Origin: Syntrophaceae bacterium UBA6109
Lineage (GTDB): Bacteria; Desulfobacterota; Syntrophia; Syntrophales; UBA6109
Length of the DNA stretch: 60,204 nucleotides
Reading direction: 5' to 3'
Assembly: GCA_002428445.1 (NCBI GenBank)
Contig: DIWJ01000067.1
Span: 71,659 to 131,862 of the forward strand
Shown: positions 1 through 7,088 of the stretch, one piece after another
Layout: each line of letters starts with the position of its first letter
How positions within the stretch are numbered: position 1 is the stretch's first letter
Notes under the pieces: generated by a model
Database searches by the model: none
Told to the model about the DNA's origin: nothing
What the model saw: only the letters and a program-made list of their open reading frames with translations
Translations under genes and position numbers: made by a program

Positions 1-597
1 TGGTTCGGCTTCAATGCCGGCAGCGCGCTTTCGGCCAACGAACTGGCGGCCAATGCCTTCGTTACCACCTTTGTGGCAACCGCGGCGGCGGGATTCGCCT
101 GGGCCTTGATCGAGTGGCAGCAGCACGGCGCACCCACGGTTCTGGGTATCGCCACCGGCGCCGTTGCAGGGCTGGTTGCCGTCACGCCCGCCTGCGGTTT
201 CGTGAACCCCATGAACGCCATTTTCATCGGGGCGCTGGCAAGCCCCCTGTGCTACATCGCCATCGCCGTTGTGAAGGCAAAGCTCGGTTATGACGACGCA
301 CTCGACGCCTTCGGCGTTCATGGTGTCGGCGGGATCTGGGGCACGATCGCTACGGGTCTCTTCGCGGAAAAAGCCGTAAACGCGGCCGGGGCAAACGGCC
401 TGCTGTTCGGAAATCCGAAGCAGCTCCTGATCCAGCTCCTTTCCATTGTCGTCGTCCCGCTCTTTGCGGCGATCATGACATGGGTCCTGTTCAAATTCGT
501 GGATGGCGTGATCGGCATGCGCGTCGAAAAAAAGGAAGAAATCATCGGGCTCGACCTCACGCAACAGAGTGAATCGGCCTACACGGTCATCGAATGA
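1..597 (+). CDS. amt: Ammonium transporter (Amt family), C-terminal part
   Basis: The frame is open from base 1, so the gene starts before the window and only about 198 C-terminal residues are visible. The first residues read WFGFNAGSAL, the conserved Amt signature after the mid-protein helices. Later the conserved DALDAFGVHGVGGIWGT segment carries the second of the twin pore histidines of the family. About five hydrophobic membrane segments remain, followed by a charged cytoplasmic tail of about 30 residues (RVEKKEEIIGLDLTQQSESAY), which in Amt proteins contacts the P-II regulator. The stop codon lies 17 bases before the P-II gene start, the classic amt-glnK operon arrangement. It imports ammonium across the inner membrane. 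Identity is secure; the 5' end is not visible. Confidence 0.96.
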   Translation, partial: WFGFNAGSALSANELAANAFVTTFVATAAAGFAWALIEWQQHGAPTVLGIATGAVAGLVAVTPACGFVNPMNAIFIGALASPLCYIAIAVVKAKLGYDDALDAFGVHGVGGIWGTIATGLFAEKAVNAAGANGLLFGNPKQLLIQLLSIVVVPLFAAIMTWVLFKFVDGVIGMRVEKKEEIIGLDLTQQSESAYTVIE

Positions 598-614
598 AAG
601 GGAGGGATTCTGCC

Positions 615-956
615 ATGAAATATATTGTCGCCGTCATCCAGCCGCACAAGCTGGAAGAAGTCATGCAAGCCCTTGAAGATGCGGAGATCAACCTCGTAAC
701 GGTGTCAAATGTCCTGGGTCGCGGCCGGCAGAAAGGCGTGACGGAAGTCTATCGGGGCGCCCGGGAAGTCGGAACGCTGTTGAAAAAGGTCAAGCTCGAG
801 ATCGCCGTCAACGAAGATTTCGTTCAGCCGACGATCGATGCCATCGTTGGCGCGGCAAGAAGCGGCGAGGTCGGAGACGGCAAGATCTTCGTCATGGACC
901 TCTCGGAAGTGGTGCGGATCCGCACGGGCGAATTGGGAGAAACGGCCATCGGATGA
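615..956 (+). CDS. glnK: P-II family nitrogen regulatory protein (GlnK-like)
   Basis: A 113-residue protein aligned without gaps to E. coli GlnB through residue 60, then GDGKIFV and the RIRTGE C-terminal motif. P-II trimers bind ATP/ADP and 2-oxoglutarate and plug Amt channels through the T-loop. A start at 615 is chosen over the in-frame ATG at 594 because AAGGGAGGGA lies at the right distance before 615, and 594 overlaps the end of amt. T-loop residues Gln39 and Tyr46 are kept, but position 51, the Tyr uridylylated in enteric proteins, is Glu here (YRGARE). So GlnD-type modification at Tyr51 is impossible and effector binding alone probably sets activity. The Amt neighbour makes control of ammonium uptake the likely job. 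Confidence 0.95.
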   Translation: MKYIVAVIQPHKLEEVMQALEDAEINLVTVSNVLGRGRQKGVTEVYRGAREVGTLLKKVKLEIAVNEDFVQPTIDAIVGAARSGEVGDGKIFVMDLSEVVRIRTGELGETAIG

Positions 957-997
957 CATCCGATAGGCCTCTTGCCTCATCGGAGCCGTTGGAACAA

Positions 998-1011
998 GCA
1001 CAATATTGTGC
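998..1011. promoter_or_regulatory. Perfect 14-bp palindrome, possible NtrC-type activator site
   Basis: GCACAATATTGTGC is a perfect inverted repeat about 110 bp upstream of the sigma-54-like promoter at 1119. Enteric NtrC sites have GCAC and GTGC half-sites with 7 bases between; here there are 6, so the resemblance is good but not exact. Position and nitrogen context support an enhancer role. Which protein binds is inference. Confidence 0.5.
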
Positions 1012-1118
1012 CATTATTCCCTGTCCGATACAGTTTCGTCGCCAAACGGCTGTCCCGATGCCTCGTGCTGACGGCTGTTGTGCAATAGATTACAATGAGA
1101 TATCGATATATGCCCTTG

Positions 1119-1134
1119 TGGCGTCGTTTTTGCA
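1119..1134 (+). promoter_or_regulatory. Sigma-54-type promoter upstream of the small ORF
   Basis: TGGCGTCGTTTTTGCA has the -24 GG and the -12 GC exactly 10 bases apart and a full TTTGCA at the -12 element. The match to TGGCACRNNNNTTGCW fails only at A5, C6 and R7. Transcription would start near 1145, giving a leader of about 57 bases to the ORF at 1202. Confidence 0.6.
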
Positions 1135-1201
1135 TTTTCTGTCGATGAGGGCTGTTGGAAACGGCCGTGGCAGCGACATCATAAACAAGGAGGTAAGGAC
1201 G

Positions 1202-1408
1202 ATGATTGCAGGAACAGAACCCATGGATCTGAACGTCGGAAAGGGTCTCCTGGGAAAGACGCCGACCGGGGAGAGGACTGCGCAGATCTTCGTCCAGCCC
1301 GCGGCACTGTTGTCTCTCCGAGGCGAGTCCGGCAGCGCGATGACCGATCACGACTCTGCGAGGCTCATGGAAGAGCGATATGCCATCCTCGATGAAGGCA
1401 TCTTCTAA
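1202..1408 (+). CDS. Small hypothetical protein (68 aa), likely nitrogen-regulated
   Basis: Not recognised. The start at 1202 follows a strong AAGGAGG ribosome site and lies downstream of the sigma-54-type promoter. Upstream in-frame codons back to 953 would contain that promoter and are not believed to be translated. The product begins MIAGTEPMDLNVGKGLLGK and ends YAILDEGIF. It has no signal peptide or membrane helix and a mixed charged composition; the C-terminal 20 residues are acidic and could be helical. A terminator starts 20 bases after the stop, so it forms a one-gene transcript between glnK and an amidotransferase. A role as a small regulator of nitrogen metabolism is a guess from context alone. 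Confidence 0.7.
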   Translation: MIAGTEPMDLNVGKGLLGKTPTGERTAQIFVQPAALLSLRGESGSAMTDHDSARLMEERYAILDEGIF

Positions 1409-1428
1409 TCAGGACACCGCTTCTCCCG

Positions 1429-1467
1429 ACGGCCCGCCTTCCTTGTTCAGGGGGCGGGCCGTTTTTT
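1429..1467 (+). terminator. Rho-independent terminator after the small ORF
   Basis: A perfect 10-bp stem (ACGGCCCGCC with GGCGGGCCGT, 1429-1438 and 1453-1462) with a 14-base loop is followed by a run of six T. It ends the small-ORF transcript and sits before the amidotransferase start, arguing against longer upstream starts for that gene. Confidence 0.9.
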
Positions 1468-1499
1468 GTGGCAAAACCCGTGACGAAGGACGAATGACC

Positions 1500-2342
1500 A
1501 TGCAAACGCAGGAATCTCCTTTGAGTATTCATGTATTTCAGCATGTTCCCTTTGAGGGACCGGAATGTCTCGAGACCTGGATCCGCACCCGCCGCCACCG
1601 TCTGACGGCAACGCATTTTTACCGGAATGATCCGCTCCCCGAAATGGATGACATCGACTGGCTGATCGTCATGGGCGGTCCGATGGGCGTCCATGATGAG
1701 AGTCAATTCCCCTGGCTGAAGGGGGAAAGGCTTTTCATCGAGCAGGCCATCCGCAGGGGAAAGGCGGTCCTCGGCATCTGTCTCGGCGCGCAGCTGACGG
1801 CGGCGGCGCTTGGAGCCAATGTGTATCGCAGTCGTTTCAGTGAGATCGGCTGGCTCCCTGTTGAGCTAACCGCAGAGGGAAGATCCTGCGCGATCTTCGA
1901 GGGATTCCCGAGACGCATGCAGGTATTTCAATGGCACAACGACACCTTTGATCTGCCCGCCGGCGCCGCTCATATCGCCCGCAGCGAGGCATGCTTCTGC
2001 CAGGCTTTCTTGTACGGAGTGCGCGTTCTGGGACTGCAGTTCCACTGCGAGCTGACGCAGAAAGGTTTGACGGAATTCCTGAAGAACGTCCCGGGCGAGC
2101 TTCCGGAAGGCCCCTATATTGAAGCTCTCCGGAGCAAGCTCCGGAGAATCTTCGATCCCCAAGGAAAGGATCTTGAACGTCATTCGCTCGCTTACCCCGC
2201 GGCAAGCCGCGGGGAATGCGCTTGCGGCCGGATTCAAGATCTCGGGGATTTGAACGCGCCTGAGAAGCATTTTCGCCTGGCCAACTCGTGGATGTGTGAG
2301 ATCATGACCAGGATGGAGTGGCGCGTAAAGCCGGGCTTCTGA
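1500..2342 (+). CDS. Class I (type 1) glutamine amidotransferase
   Basis: A 280-residue stand-alone amidotransferase of the GMP-synthase-like subfamily (COG0518). It hydrolyses glutamine to deliver ammonia to an unknown acceptor. The nucleophile Cys lies in GICLGAQ (about residue 91), the catalytic His-x-Glu in LQFHCE (about 182-184), and an MGGPMG loop forms the oxyanion region. It lacks the ATP-pyrophosphatase half of GuaA, so it is not GMP synthase itself. The start at 1500 has AAGGA nine bases upstream; an ATG at 1494 is too close to it. About 50 residues beyond the usual domain end contain a Cys pair (GECACGRI). Being next to amt-glnK suggests a nitrogen-related role, but the substrate cannot be read from sequence. 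Confidence 0.88.
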   Translation: MQTQESPLSIHVFQHVPFEGPECLETWIRTRRHRLTATHFYRNDPLPEMDDIDWLIVMGGPMGVHDESQFPWLKGERLFIEQAIRRGKAVLGICLGAQLTAAALGANVYRSRFSEIGWLPVELTAEGRSCAIFEGFPRRMQVFQWHNDTFDLPAGAAHIARSEACFCQAFLYGVRVLGLQFHCELTQKGLTEFLKNVPGELPEGPYIEALRSKLRRIFDPQGKDLERHSLAYPAASRGECACGRIQDLGDLNAPEKHFRLANSWMCEIMTRMEWRVKPGF

Positions 2343-2348
2343 ACCGAT

Positions 2349-2381
2349 ACGGCCCGCTTCTCCGGAAATGAAGCGGGCCGT
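2349..2381. terminator. Strong hairpin between convergent genes
   Basis: A perfect 12-bp stem (ACGGCCCGCTTC with GAAGCGGGCCGT) and 9-base loop lie between two converging genes. Neither flank has a T run, so it is probably a bidirectional transcript-end or mRNA-protecting hairpin, not a classic intrinsic terminator. Confidence 0.6.
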
Positions 2382-2407
2382 GTCATCGATCCCTCCAATG
2401 AACAAAC

Positions 2408-3247
2408 CTAGAAGGCAATTCCCAGCGTAACGCCTCCGTAGAGGAAGCTGCTGTCGCTCATGTTCCTGCTTCGTCCCCTCATCTCGTTTTTCGCTTCTGC
2501 CGAAAGGGGAAAGACGTACGAGACGGAAGGTGTCACCGTAACGTACCTCGCAACGGAGATCGGCAGGGCGGCGGAAATGACGCCGTCGTGGAAATTATCG
2601 TATTTGTCGGCCGTAGGCAGGCCCGCCTCTGTATACTTCGGATAACCGATGTTCAGCGGGTCGTTCGGATCTGCGTATTCGCTCTTCAAGTAACTCGCCG
2701 TCGCGGAGAGTTTCAGCGAAACCGTCTTATTGAATTCGAAGGCATGGGAAATCCCCAGAAGGACATACCATTGCCGATAGTGGTCGATTTCCTTGTAGAG
2801 GGTCAGCGTCGGTGAAAGCAGGGTATCGATGCTGATCGAGGCAAAGACCTCCTGGGAATCCGGGGGATCGGCCGCACCCTGAACAGGCGCATTCAGCCCG
2901 TAAAAGATGTAGCCCAGGGACGCAGTCACCTTGCCGATGGCGCTGGCGTAGGAAAGGGTGAAGTCCGTCTCCGTCCAGTTGGCAGGGTTCCGGTCGCCTG
3001 CGGCGGTGTAGGGTTTCGTGTCCAGGTTCCCCCAGACGTTGGCGGAAAACCCGCGATAAGATACCGTCGCCGAGGGCTGCAGGACGATGCTGTTCTTCGA
3101 CAGTTCCTGTCCGCGCCAGATATAAGCGGAGAGGGCGCTGACCGAAAAATCCGCCGTCGGTCTTGCCTCCTCGCCGAAGGCCCCCGGCGCCGATAACATC
3201 ACCATCAGCGAGATCGCCACGAATAGTACCGGTTTCATCTTTTTCAT
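2408..3247 (-). CDS. Outer-membrane beta-barrel protein (TorF/TIGR02001-like)
   Basis: A 279-residue protein with a clear signal peptide (KK then a hydrophobic stretch, cleavage after the APGAFG region near residue 25). The mature protein opens with VSALSAYIWRGQ, resembling the 'Y.wRG' start of the TorF putative porin family, followed by alternating amphipathic strands rich in Tyr, Ser and Thr, and ends in Phe (GVTLGIAF) as BAM-assembled barrels do. It should sit in the outer membrane as a small channel or structural barrel; substrate unknown. It is convergent to the nitrogen block and transcribed alone. Family assignment is by pattern and could be a related uncharacterised barrel family. Confidence 0.75.
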   Translation of the reverse strand: MKKMKPVLFVAISLMVMLSAPGAFGEEARPTADFSVSALSAYIWRGQELSKNSIVLQPSATVSYRGFSANVWGNLDTKPYTAAGDRNPANWTETDFTLSYASAIGKVTASLGYIFYGLNAPVQGAADPPDSQEVFASISIDTLLSPTLTLYKEIDHYRQWYVLLGISHAFEFNKTVSLKLSATASYLKSEYADPNDPLNIGYPKYTEAGLPTADKYDNFHDGVISAALPISVARYVTVTPSVSYVFPLSAEAKNEMRGRSRNMSDSSFLYGGVTLGIAF

Positions 3248-3253
3248 ATGTCA

Positions 3254-3276
3254 CCTCACGAAGGATAGATGTGAGG
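3254..3276 (-). promoter_or_regulatory. Leader hairpin covering the ribosome site of the barrel gene
   Basis: On the minus strand CCTCAC and GTGAGG form a perfect 6-bp stem with an 11-base loop. GTGAGG contains the GAGG ribosome-binding sequence of the gene starting at 3247, so folding would hide it. This suggests translational control; no ligand or partner is visible. Confidence 0.45.
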
Positions 3277-3499
3277 CAGACAGATCAAGAGGCATGCCAG
3301 GGTAGACCGCAGGAGGGGAAAACACGTAACGGTTCGTAATCGTGGAGCATTGTTGAATTGCGATGGCGGCGCTTTCCGCGGGAAAGCGGCGCAATTTCGT
3401 GCCTGCGCCGGCAGATGCGACGTTATTGCGCCTTTGAAGGGATGGACGCAGGGCCGGTATTTCCGGAAAAAATCGTCCGGAAAACACCGGCGACCACGG
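3277..3499. other. Intergenic region with two strong inverted repeats
   Basis: No ORF here looks real. One hairpin is at 3370-3388 (CGCTTTCC/GGAAAGCG, loop 3). A longer interrupted one is at 3453-3491 (GCCGGT and TTTCCGGA pairing with TCCGGAAA and ACCGGC, loop 8). Both lie downstream of the radical SAM gene on its strand and probably mark its transcript end, although no T run follows. Confidence 0.5.
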
Positions 3500-5251
3500 T
3501 CACGATTTTCCCGCTGCCGGCGATGGCGCGCAGGTGACCCATTGAATCTCGGGAACGGCAGCCTTGGTGCCGGACTTCCCGTTCTTCGCCAAGGCAAGAG
3601 CGGCCGCATTTTTTTCGCAGAAGGATCGCGGCTCAAAAGTCCAGCCTTCCGCCAGGCGTTGTTCTTCCTTCTTCAGTGTGCCATAAAGGAATCTTCCTAC
3701 GAGGGGGGCCACCAGCCTTGTCGTCCAGCCGAACTGGCGGTAAAGGTCACTCAAGAGGTCATCCATTTTTTTTGCCAGCGATTCATTATCTCGGTACCAC
3801 TTCTTCATGGCCCAGACGGCGGCGGCATATCCCGTTCGAAGCGTCTTCGCGTCGCGCCGGAAGCGGTCCCGTATTCTGCGATCGGGATGATTCTTGTGGG
3901 ATGTCCAACCGTTGAGATGCGTTCGTATGAGGCGGAAAAGTGTGGGGCCGTTGACCTCGAAATCCCGGCGGAACGCCTCCACAAGCAGGTGCTCTTCCAG
4001 GCCGCGGGGAATATGCCGGTGCCGGTAGTTGAACCGGTATTGACCGTGCGTATCGGCCAGAGGAAATTCCGCAGGCGTCAGAAGGTTGCCTTCCTGCCGG
4101 TGGCGCTCGTAGAGCGGTGTGCCGGGGATCGGCGTATAGAGCATGAACTGGTGAAAATCCGTGTCGTGACCGACGGCATGATCGATGATCTTCTCGACGG
4201 TCTCCGGCGTATGGTCTTCCAGGCCGATAATCGTGGACCCGAGGACGCGTATCCCGTTGGCTTGCAGCGTCTTTATCAGGGCATGCGTATCGACGCCGTT
4301 GAGTTTCCGGTAGCCGTTCACCTCGCTCTCAAGCCCCATCCAGACATAGGCGATCCCCAGACCCACCAGTTGCTCCATGCTGTAGGATTGCAGGACCCGG
4401 GCGGAACTGAAGACATAGAGGCTCCAGCTCTTTTCATGCTCTTTCATCAATTCGAGCAGCCGCAGGGACCTCTTCTTATGAAGGAGGAAGTTCTCGTCGA
4501 GGACGAAAAATGACTGCACACCGAGCCTTTTCTCCAGTTGCCCCATGACGGAGAAGAGTTCGTCGCCCGTTTCATAGAAATTGATGAAGTGCCCCTTTCC
4601 CCCGAAGAGGGCGGAGGTGGAACAGAAATTACAGCCGACCGGACAGCCGACGGACGGGATCAGAATGGCCGCGGTGTTTTTCGGCTTCTCCCAGAGCGTA
4701 AAGCCCAGGATCCGCGTGTCAAACGCGGAATAGACCATCGGATGGCGTACGGGGGCTTTTTCATCCTGCCCGAGATATTGCCGGAACCAGCGGATGCCGT
4801 CCCCTTTGACGATGTGGTCGGCATCAACCATTTTCGGAAGTTCTTCCAGGTTGGCGATATGCCCGCCGATCACGATCGTCGCCTTGGGAAGGTATTGCCG
4901 GACCAGTTCGCACATGACCTTCACCTTGCCGACGTTGGGAACGATGGCGCTGATTCCGACGATGTCGTAACACCCCTTTTGAATCTCCTCCGTGAAGCGA
5001 TCGAGGGATGGAAAGTCGATGAACGTGCAGGGCGCATCGAGATTGTTCTGAATCATCATCAGTCCGAAGGAGCGATGAAACATGCGCAGGGAAAAGCCGC
5101 CCTGAACGCGCGTCACCTGGTTGTGGTAAAGCTCCATGGGATTGAGAGCCCGGCTGCCATACTCGTCGTCGCGGGCATAGGGTCCGAACACGCTGGAAAG
5201 AAGAATTCTGGCCCCGGTTCCCAGGGGGTGGCGCGCTTGTGTTGCCGTCAT
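3500..5251 (-). CDS. B12-binding domain radical SAM protein
   Basis: A 583-residue protein. The N-terminal third has a cobalamin-binding-like Rossmann fold (DIVGISAIVPN, TIVIGGHIANLEELP and a KGDG turn). The radical SAM cluster motif is CPVGCNFC, with Cys near residues 203, 207 and 210, followed by a TIM-barrel-like region (FFVLDENFLLHKKR, MGLESEVNGYRK). A C-terminal helical region of about 170 residues is rich in Arg and Lys. This is the BchE/methylase-type architecture seen in many uncharacterised anaerobe proteins. The start at 5251 has GGGAG eight bases upstream; the in-frame ATG at 5308 has none. It is divergent from the two-component genes. Substrate unknown; it may act on a lipid, hopanoid or cofactor. 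Confidence 0.85.
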   Translation of the reverse strand: MTATQARHPLGTGARILLSSVFGPYARDDEYGSRALNPMELYHNQVTRVQGGFSLRMFHRSFGLMMIQNNLDAPCTFIDFPSLDRFTEEIQKGCYDIVGISAIVPNVGKVKVMCELVRQYLPKATIVIGGHIANLEELPKMVDADHIVKGDGIRWFRQYLGQDEKAPVRHPMVYSAFDTRILGFTLWEKPKNTAAILIPSVGCPVGCNFCSTSALFGGKGHFINFYETGDELFSVMGQLEKRLGVQSFFVLDENFLLHKKRSLRLLELMKEHEKSWSLYVFSSARVLQSYSMEQLVGLGIAYVWMGLESEVNGYRKLNGVDTHALIKTLQANGIRVLGSTIIGLEDHTPETVEKIIDHAVGHDTDFHQFMLYTPIPGTPLYERHRQEGNLLTPAEFPLADTHGQYRFNYRHRHIPRGLEEHLLVEAFRRDFEVNGPTLFRLIRTHLNGWTSHKNHPDRRIRDRFRRDAKTLRTGYAAAVWAMKKWYRDNESLAKKMDDLLSDLYRQFGWTTRLVAPLVGRFLYGTLKKEEQRLAEGWTFEPRSFCEKNAAALALAKNGKSGTKAAVPEIQWVTCAPSPAAGKS

Positions 5252-5344
5252 GAGGTCTGCTCCCGTTATTTTCCGATATTTTTTCTTATGAATATGATAG
5301 ACTTTCATAGAGGAAAGAAAAGGGGAAAGACAGCGATCTGCGCG

Positions 5345-5366
5345 GTTTTACAATAGTTTTACAAAG
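5345..5366 (+). promoter_or_regulatory. 11-bp-period direct repeat, possible response-regulator box
   Basis: GTTTTACAATA and GTTTTACAAAG are tandem 11-mers sharing their first nine bases. OmpR/PhoB-family regulators bind direct repeats with an 11-bp period, and such a regulator is encoded just downstream. The repeat sits between the divergent radical SAM and histidine-kinase genes and ends seven bases before the kinase start, so it would suit autoregulation, probably repressive. Binding is inference. Confidence 0.5.
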
Positions 5367-5373
5367 GCAATCC

Positions 5374-6351
5374 ATGATCGATCAGCTGAAATGGTACTTC
5401 CATCCCATCACGGTTTTTGTCTTTTCGATCCTCGCCCTGGCGGCCTCGCTGTTCCTCTACATCTACTGGTACGTCGAGGTCAGCGCCGGCCTCCATGAGG
5501 TCGTGCGCAGGTACAACCTCGATTCCAACCAGTTCTTCGAGGCGCAGACCTGGGTGGTGATCCTGGTCTTGTCGATTCTCGTCGGGATCATCCTCGTCGG
5601 ACTCTTCATCATCTTTGTCTACAACCAGAAGACCCTGCGCTTCTATCGGTTGCAGAACAATTTCATCAACAATTTCACGCACGAACTGAAAACCCCCGTG
5701 ACCTCCCTGAAACTCTACCTGGAGACCTTCGCCAAGTACGACCTCCCCCGGGAGGACCGGTTGAAGTACTTGGGCTACATGATCCAGGACGTGGAACGGC
5801 TTTCGGGACACATCGGCCGCATCCTCGATCTGGCACGGATCGAGAGCAGAAGCTACGGCGAGGAATTCGCGGCGGCGGACCCCGTATCGGTCGCGGAGCA
5901 GTTCCTTCAGACTCATGCCCAACTTTTCCGGAATTGCGATATCCAGATCCACAATCCGTCGGGGCAGTCTTTTTCCTGTTCCATCAACCTGCCGCTGTTT
6001 GAGATGCTGCTGATGAATCTGCTCACCAACGCGATCAAATACAACTCGGCCGAGAGGCCGCGAATTGATATCCGTTTCGAGCCGCAAAAGCGGAGGCTGA
6101 ACATCCGTTTTGAGGACAACGGGGTCGGCATGGAGAAGGGAGAGCTCAAGAAGATCTTCAGGAAATTCTATCAGATCGGCAGGGCCGACGACATGACCGC
6201 CAAGGGAAGCGGTCTCGGCCTGTACCTCGTGAGACATATTGCCAAGATGCACAAGGGAGAAATTTCGGCGGAAAGCGGGGGACTTGGCCAGGGCGCTGTC
6301 TTTACCCTGACGCTTCCCCTCCAGGCGACGCCGCTCCCCCGGGGAGAATAA
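5374..6351 (+). CDS. Sensor histidine kinase
   Basis: A 325-residue membrane kinase. Two membrane helices (about 11-32 and 60-83) enclose a periplasmic loop of only about 27 residues, so the sensor domain is minimal and may detect membrane or partner signals. Then come the HisKA H-box (NNFTHELKTP, His near 103), the N-box (LLTNAIKYN), G1 (FEDNGVGM), the F-box (FRKFYQIG) and G2 (GSGLGLYLV). It autophosphorylates and passes phosphate to the regulator that starts seven bases after its stop. A weak AAAGG lies before the start. The target genes may include the following nitroreductase, because the spacing there is only two bases. Ligand unknown. Confidence 0.9.
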   Translation: MIDQLKWYFHPITVFVFSILALAASLFLYIYWYVEVSAGLHEVVRRYNLDSNQFFEAQTWVVILVLSILVGIILVGLFIIFVYNQKTLRFYRLQNNFINNFTHELKTPVTSLKLYLETFAKYDLPREDRLKYLGYMIQDVERLSGHIGRILDLARIESRSYGEEFAAADPVSVAEQFLQTHAQLFRNCDIQIHNPSGQSFSCSINLPLFEMLLMNLLTNAIKYNSAERPRIDIRFEPQKRRLNIRFEDNGVGMEKGELKKIFRKFYQIGRADDMTAKGSGLGLYLVRHIAKMHKGEISAESGGLGQGAVFTLTLPLQATPLPRGE

Positions 6352-6357
6352 CCAGCC

Positions 6358-7086
6358 ATGAAGGCGACGGACAAGCAACGAATCCTGATCATCGAGGACG
6401 ACGCGCATATCGCCGAAGGCCTGAAGCTGAACCTCTCGCTTCAGGGATACGAGGTGACGGTTGCACCCGACGGCGTTACCGGGCTCCAGAAATGGAAGGA
6501 GTGGCGGCCGGATCTGGTCGTTCTGGACATCATGCTTCCCCGGATCGATGGATTCTCGGTGCTGCAGAGCATCCGTCTGAAGGACGAGAAGATTCCGATT
6601 CTGATCCTCTCCGCCAAGGGCGCGCCGGACGACAGGATCAAGGGGCTTACACTGGGGACGGACGATTACATGGCCAAGCCCTTCAACCTCGAGGAATTTC
6701 TGCTGCGCGTGGAGCGGCTGCTTACAAGGGTGTCCTGGACAAGCGGAGGGGGCGGGGATGCGGCGCCGCTGAAATCCTACGCCTTTGGAAACAACCGGAT
6801 CGACTTTGACACCCTCACCGCCCGGTGCAAGGCGGGAGAGATCAGTCTCACGGAGCAGGAGGCGAAGCTGCTGCGCCTCTTCATCGCCAACCGGGGAAAA
6901 CCGCTCTCGCGGAAACAGTTGCTGGAAATCGGCTGGGGGTACACGGGGGAAACGACGACGCGGACGGTGGACAATTTCATCGTCCGCCTGCGGCGTTATT
7001 TCGAGGATGATCCTCAGAACCCCGTTTACTTCCGAAGCATCCGCACCATCGGCTACGTCTTCGATCACGAAGAAGAAGGAGGATAA
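6358..7086 (+). CDS. OmpR/PhoB-family response regulator
   Basis: A 242-residue protein with receiver domain first (residues 8-120): acidic pair EDD near 14, phospho-acceptor Asp57 in VVLDIMLP, and the conserved Lys in MAKPFN near 107. It is followed by a winged-helix DNA-binding domain with LTEQEAKLLRLF, SRKQLLEIGWG and the wing-region TVDNFIVRLRRYFEDD. It should activate or repress by binding tandem 11-bp-spaced repeats; one such repeat lies before the partner kinase. It is cotranscribed with the kinase and with the nitroreductase two bases downstream. Confidence 0.93.
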   Translation: MKATDKQRILIIEDDAHIAEGLKLNLSLQGYEVTVAPDGVTGLQKWKEWRPDLVVLDIMLPRIDGFSVLQSIRLKDEKIPILILSAKGAPDDRIKGLTLGTDDYMAKPFNLEEFLLRVERLLTRVSWTSGGGGDAAPLKSYAFGNNRIDFDTLTARCKAGEISLTEQEAKLLRLFIANRGKPLSRKQLLEIGWGYTGETTTRTVDNFIVRLRRYFEDDPQNPVYFRSIRTIGYVFDHEEEGG

Positions 7087-7088
7087 AA

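Noticed and set aside
953..1201. Upstream extension of the small ORF back to 953
   Set aside because: It would contain a palindrome and a sigma-54-type promoter, overlaps the glnK stop, and the only good ribosome site is before 1202.
1500..2342. Calling the amidotransferase GuaA
   Set aside because: Only the glutaminase domain is present; the ATP-pyrophosphatase half of GMP synthetase is absent.
3284..3299. Sigma-54-like element before the barrel gene (minus strand)
   Set aside because: It reads TGGCATGCCTCTTGAT, which has the -24 GG and TTG but GA instead of the essential -12 GC. Too weak to list as a promoter.
5359..7068. Very long minus-strand open frame opposite the two-component genes
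   Set aside because: It is the antisense shadow of clear kinase and regulator genes, has no family pattern, and arises from high-GC codon usage. Similar long shadows opposite the thyX/PPDK-like (49814-51394), kamA-like (38947-40314) and histidine-kinase (53860-55488) regions were rejected for the same reason.
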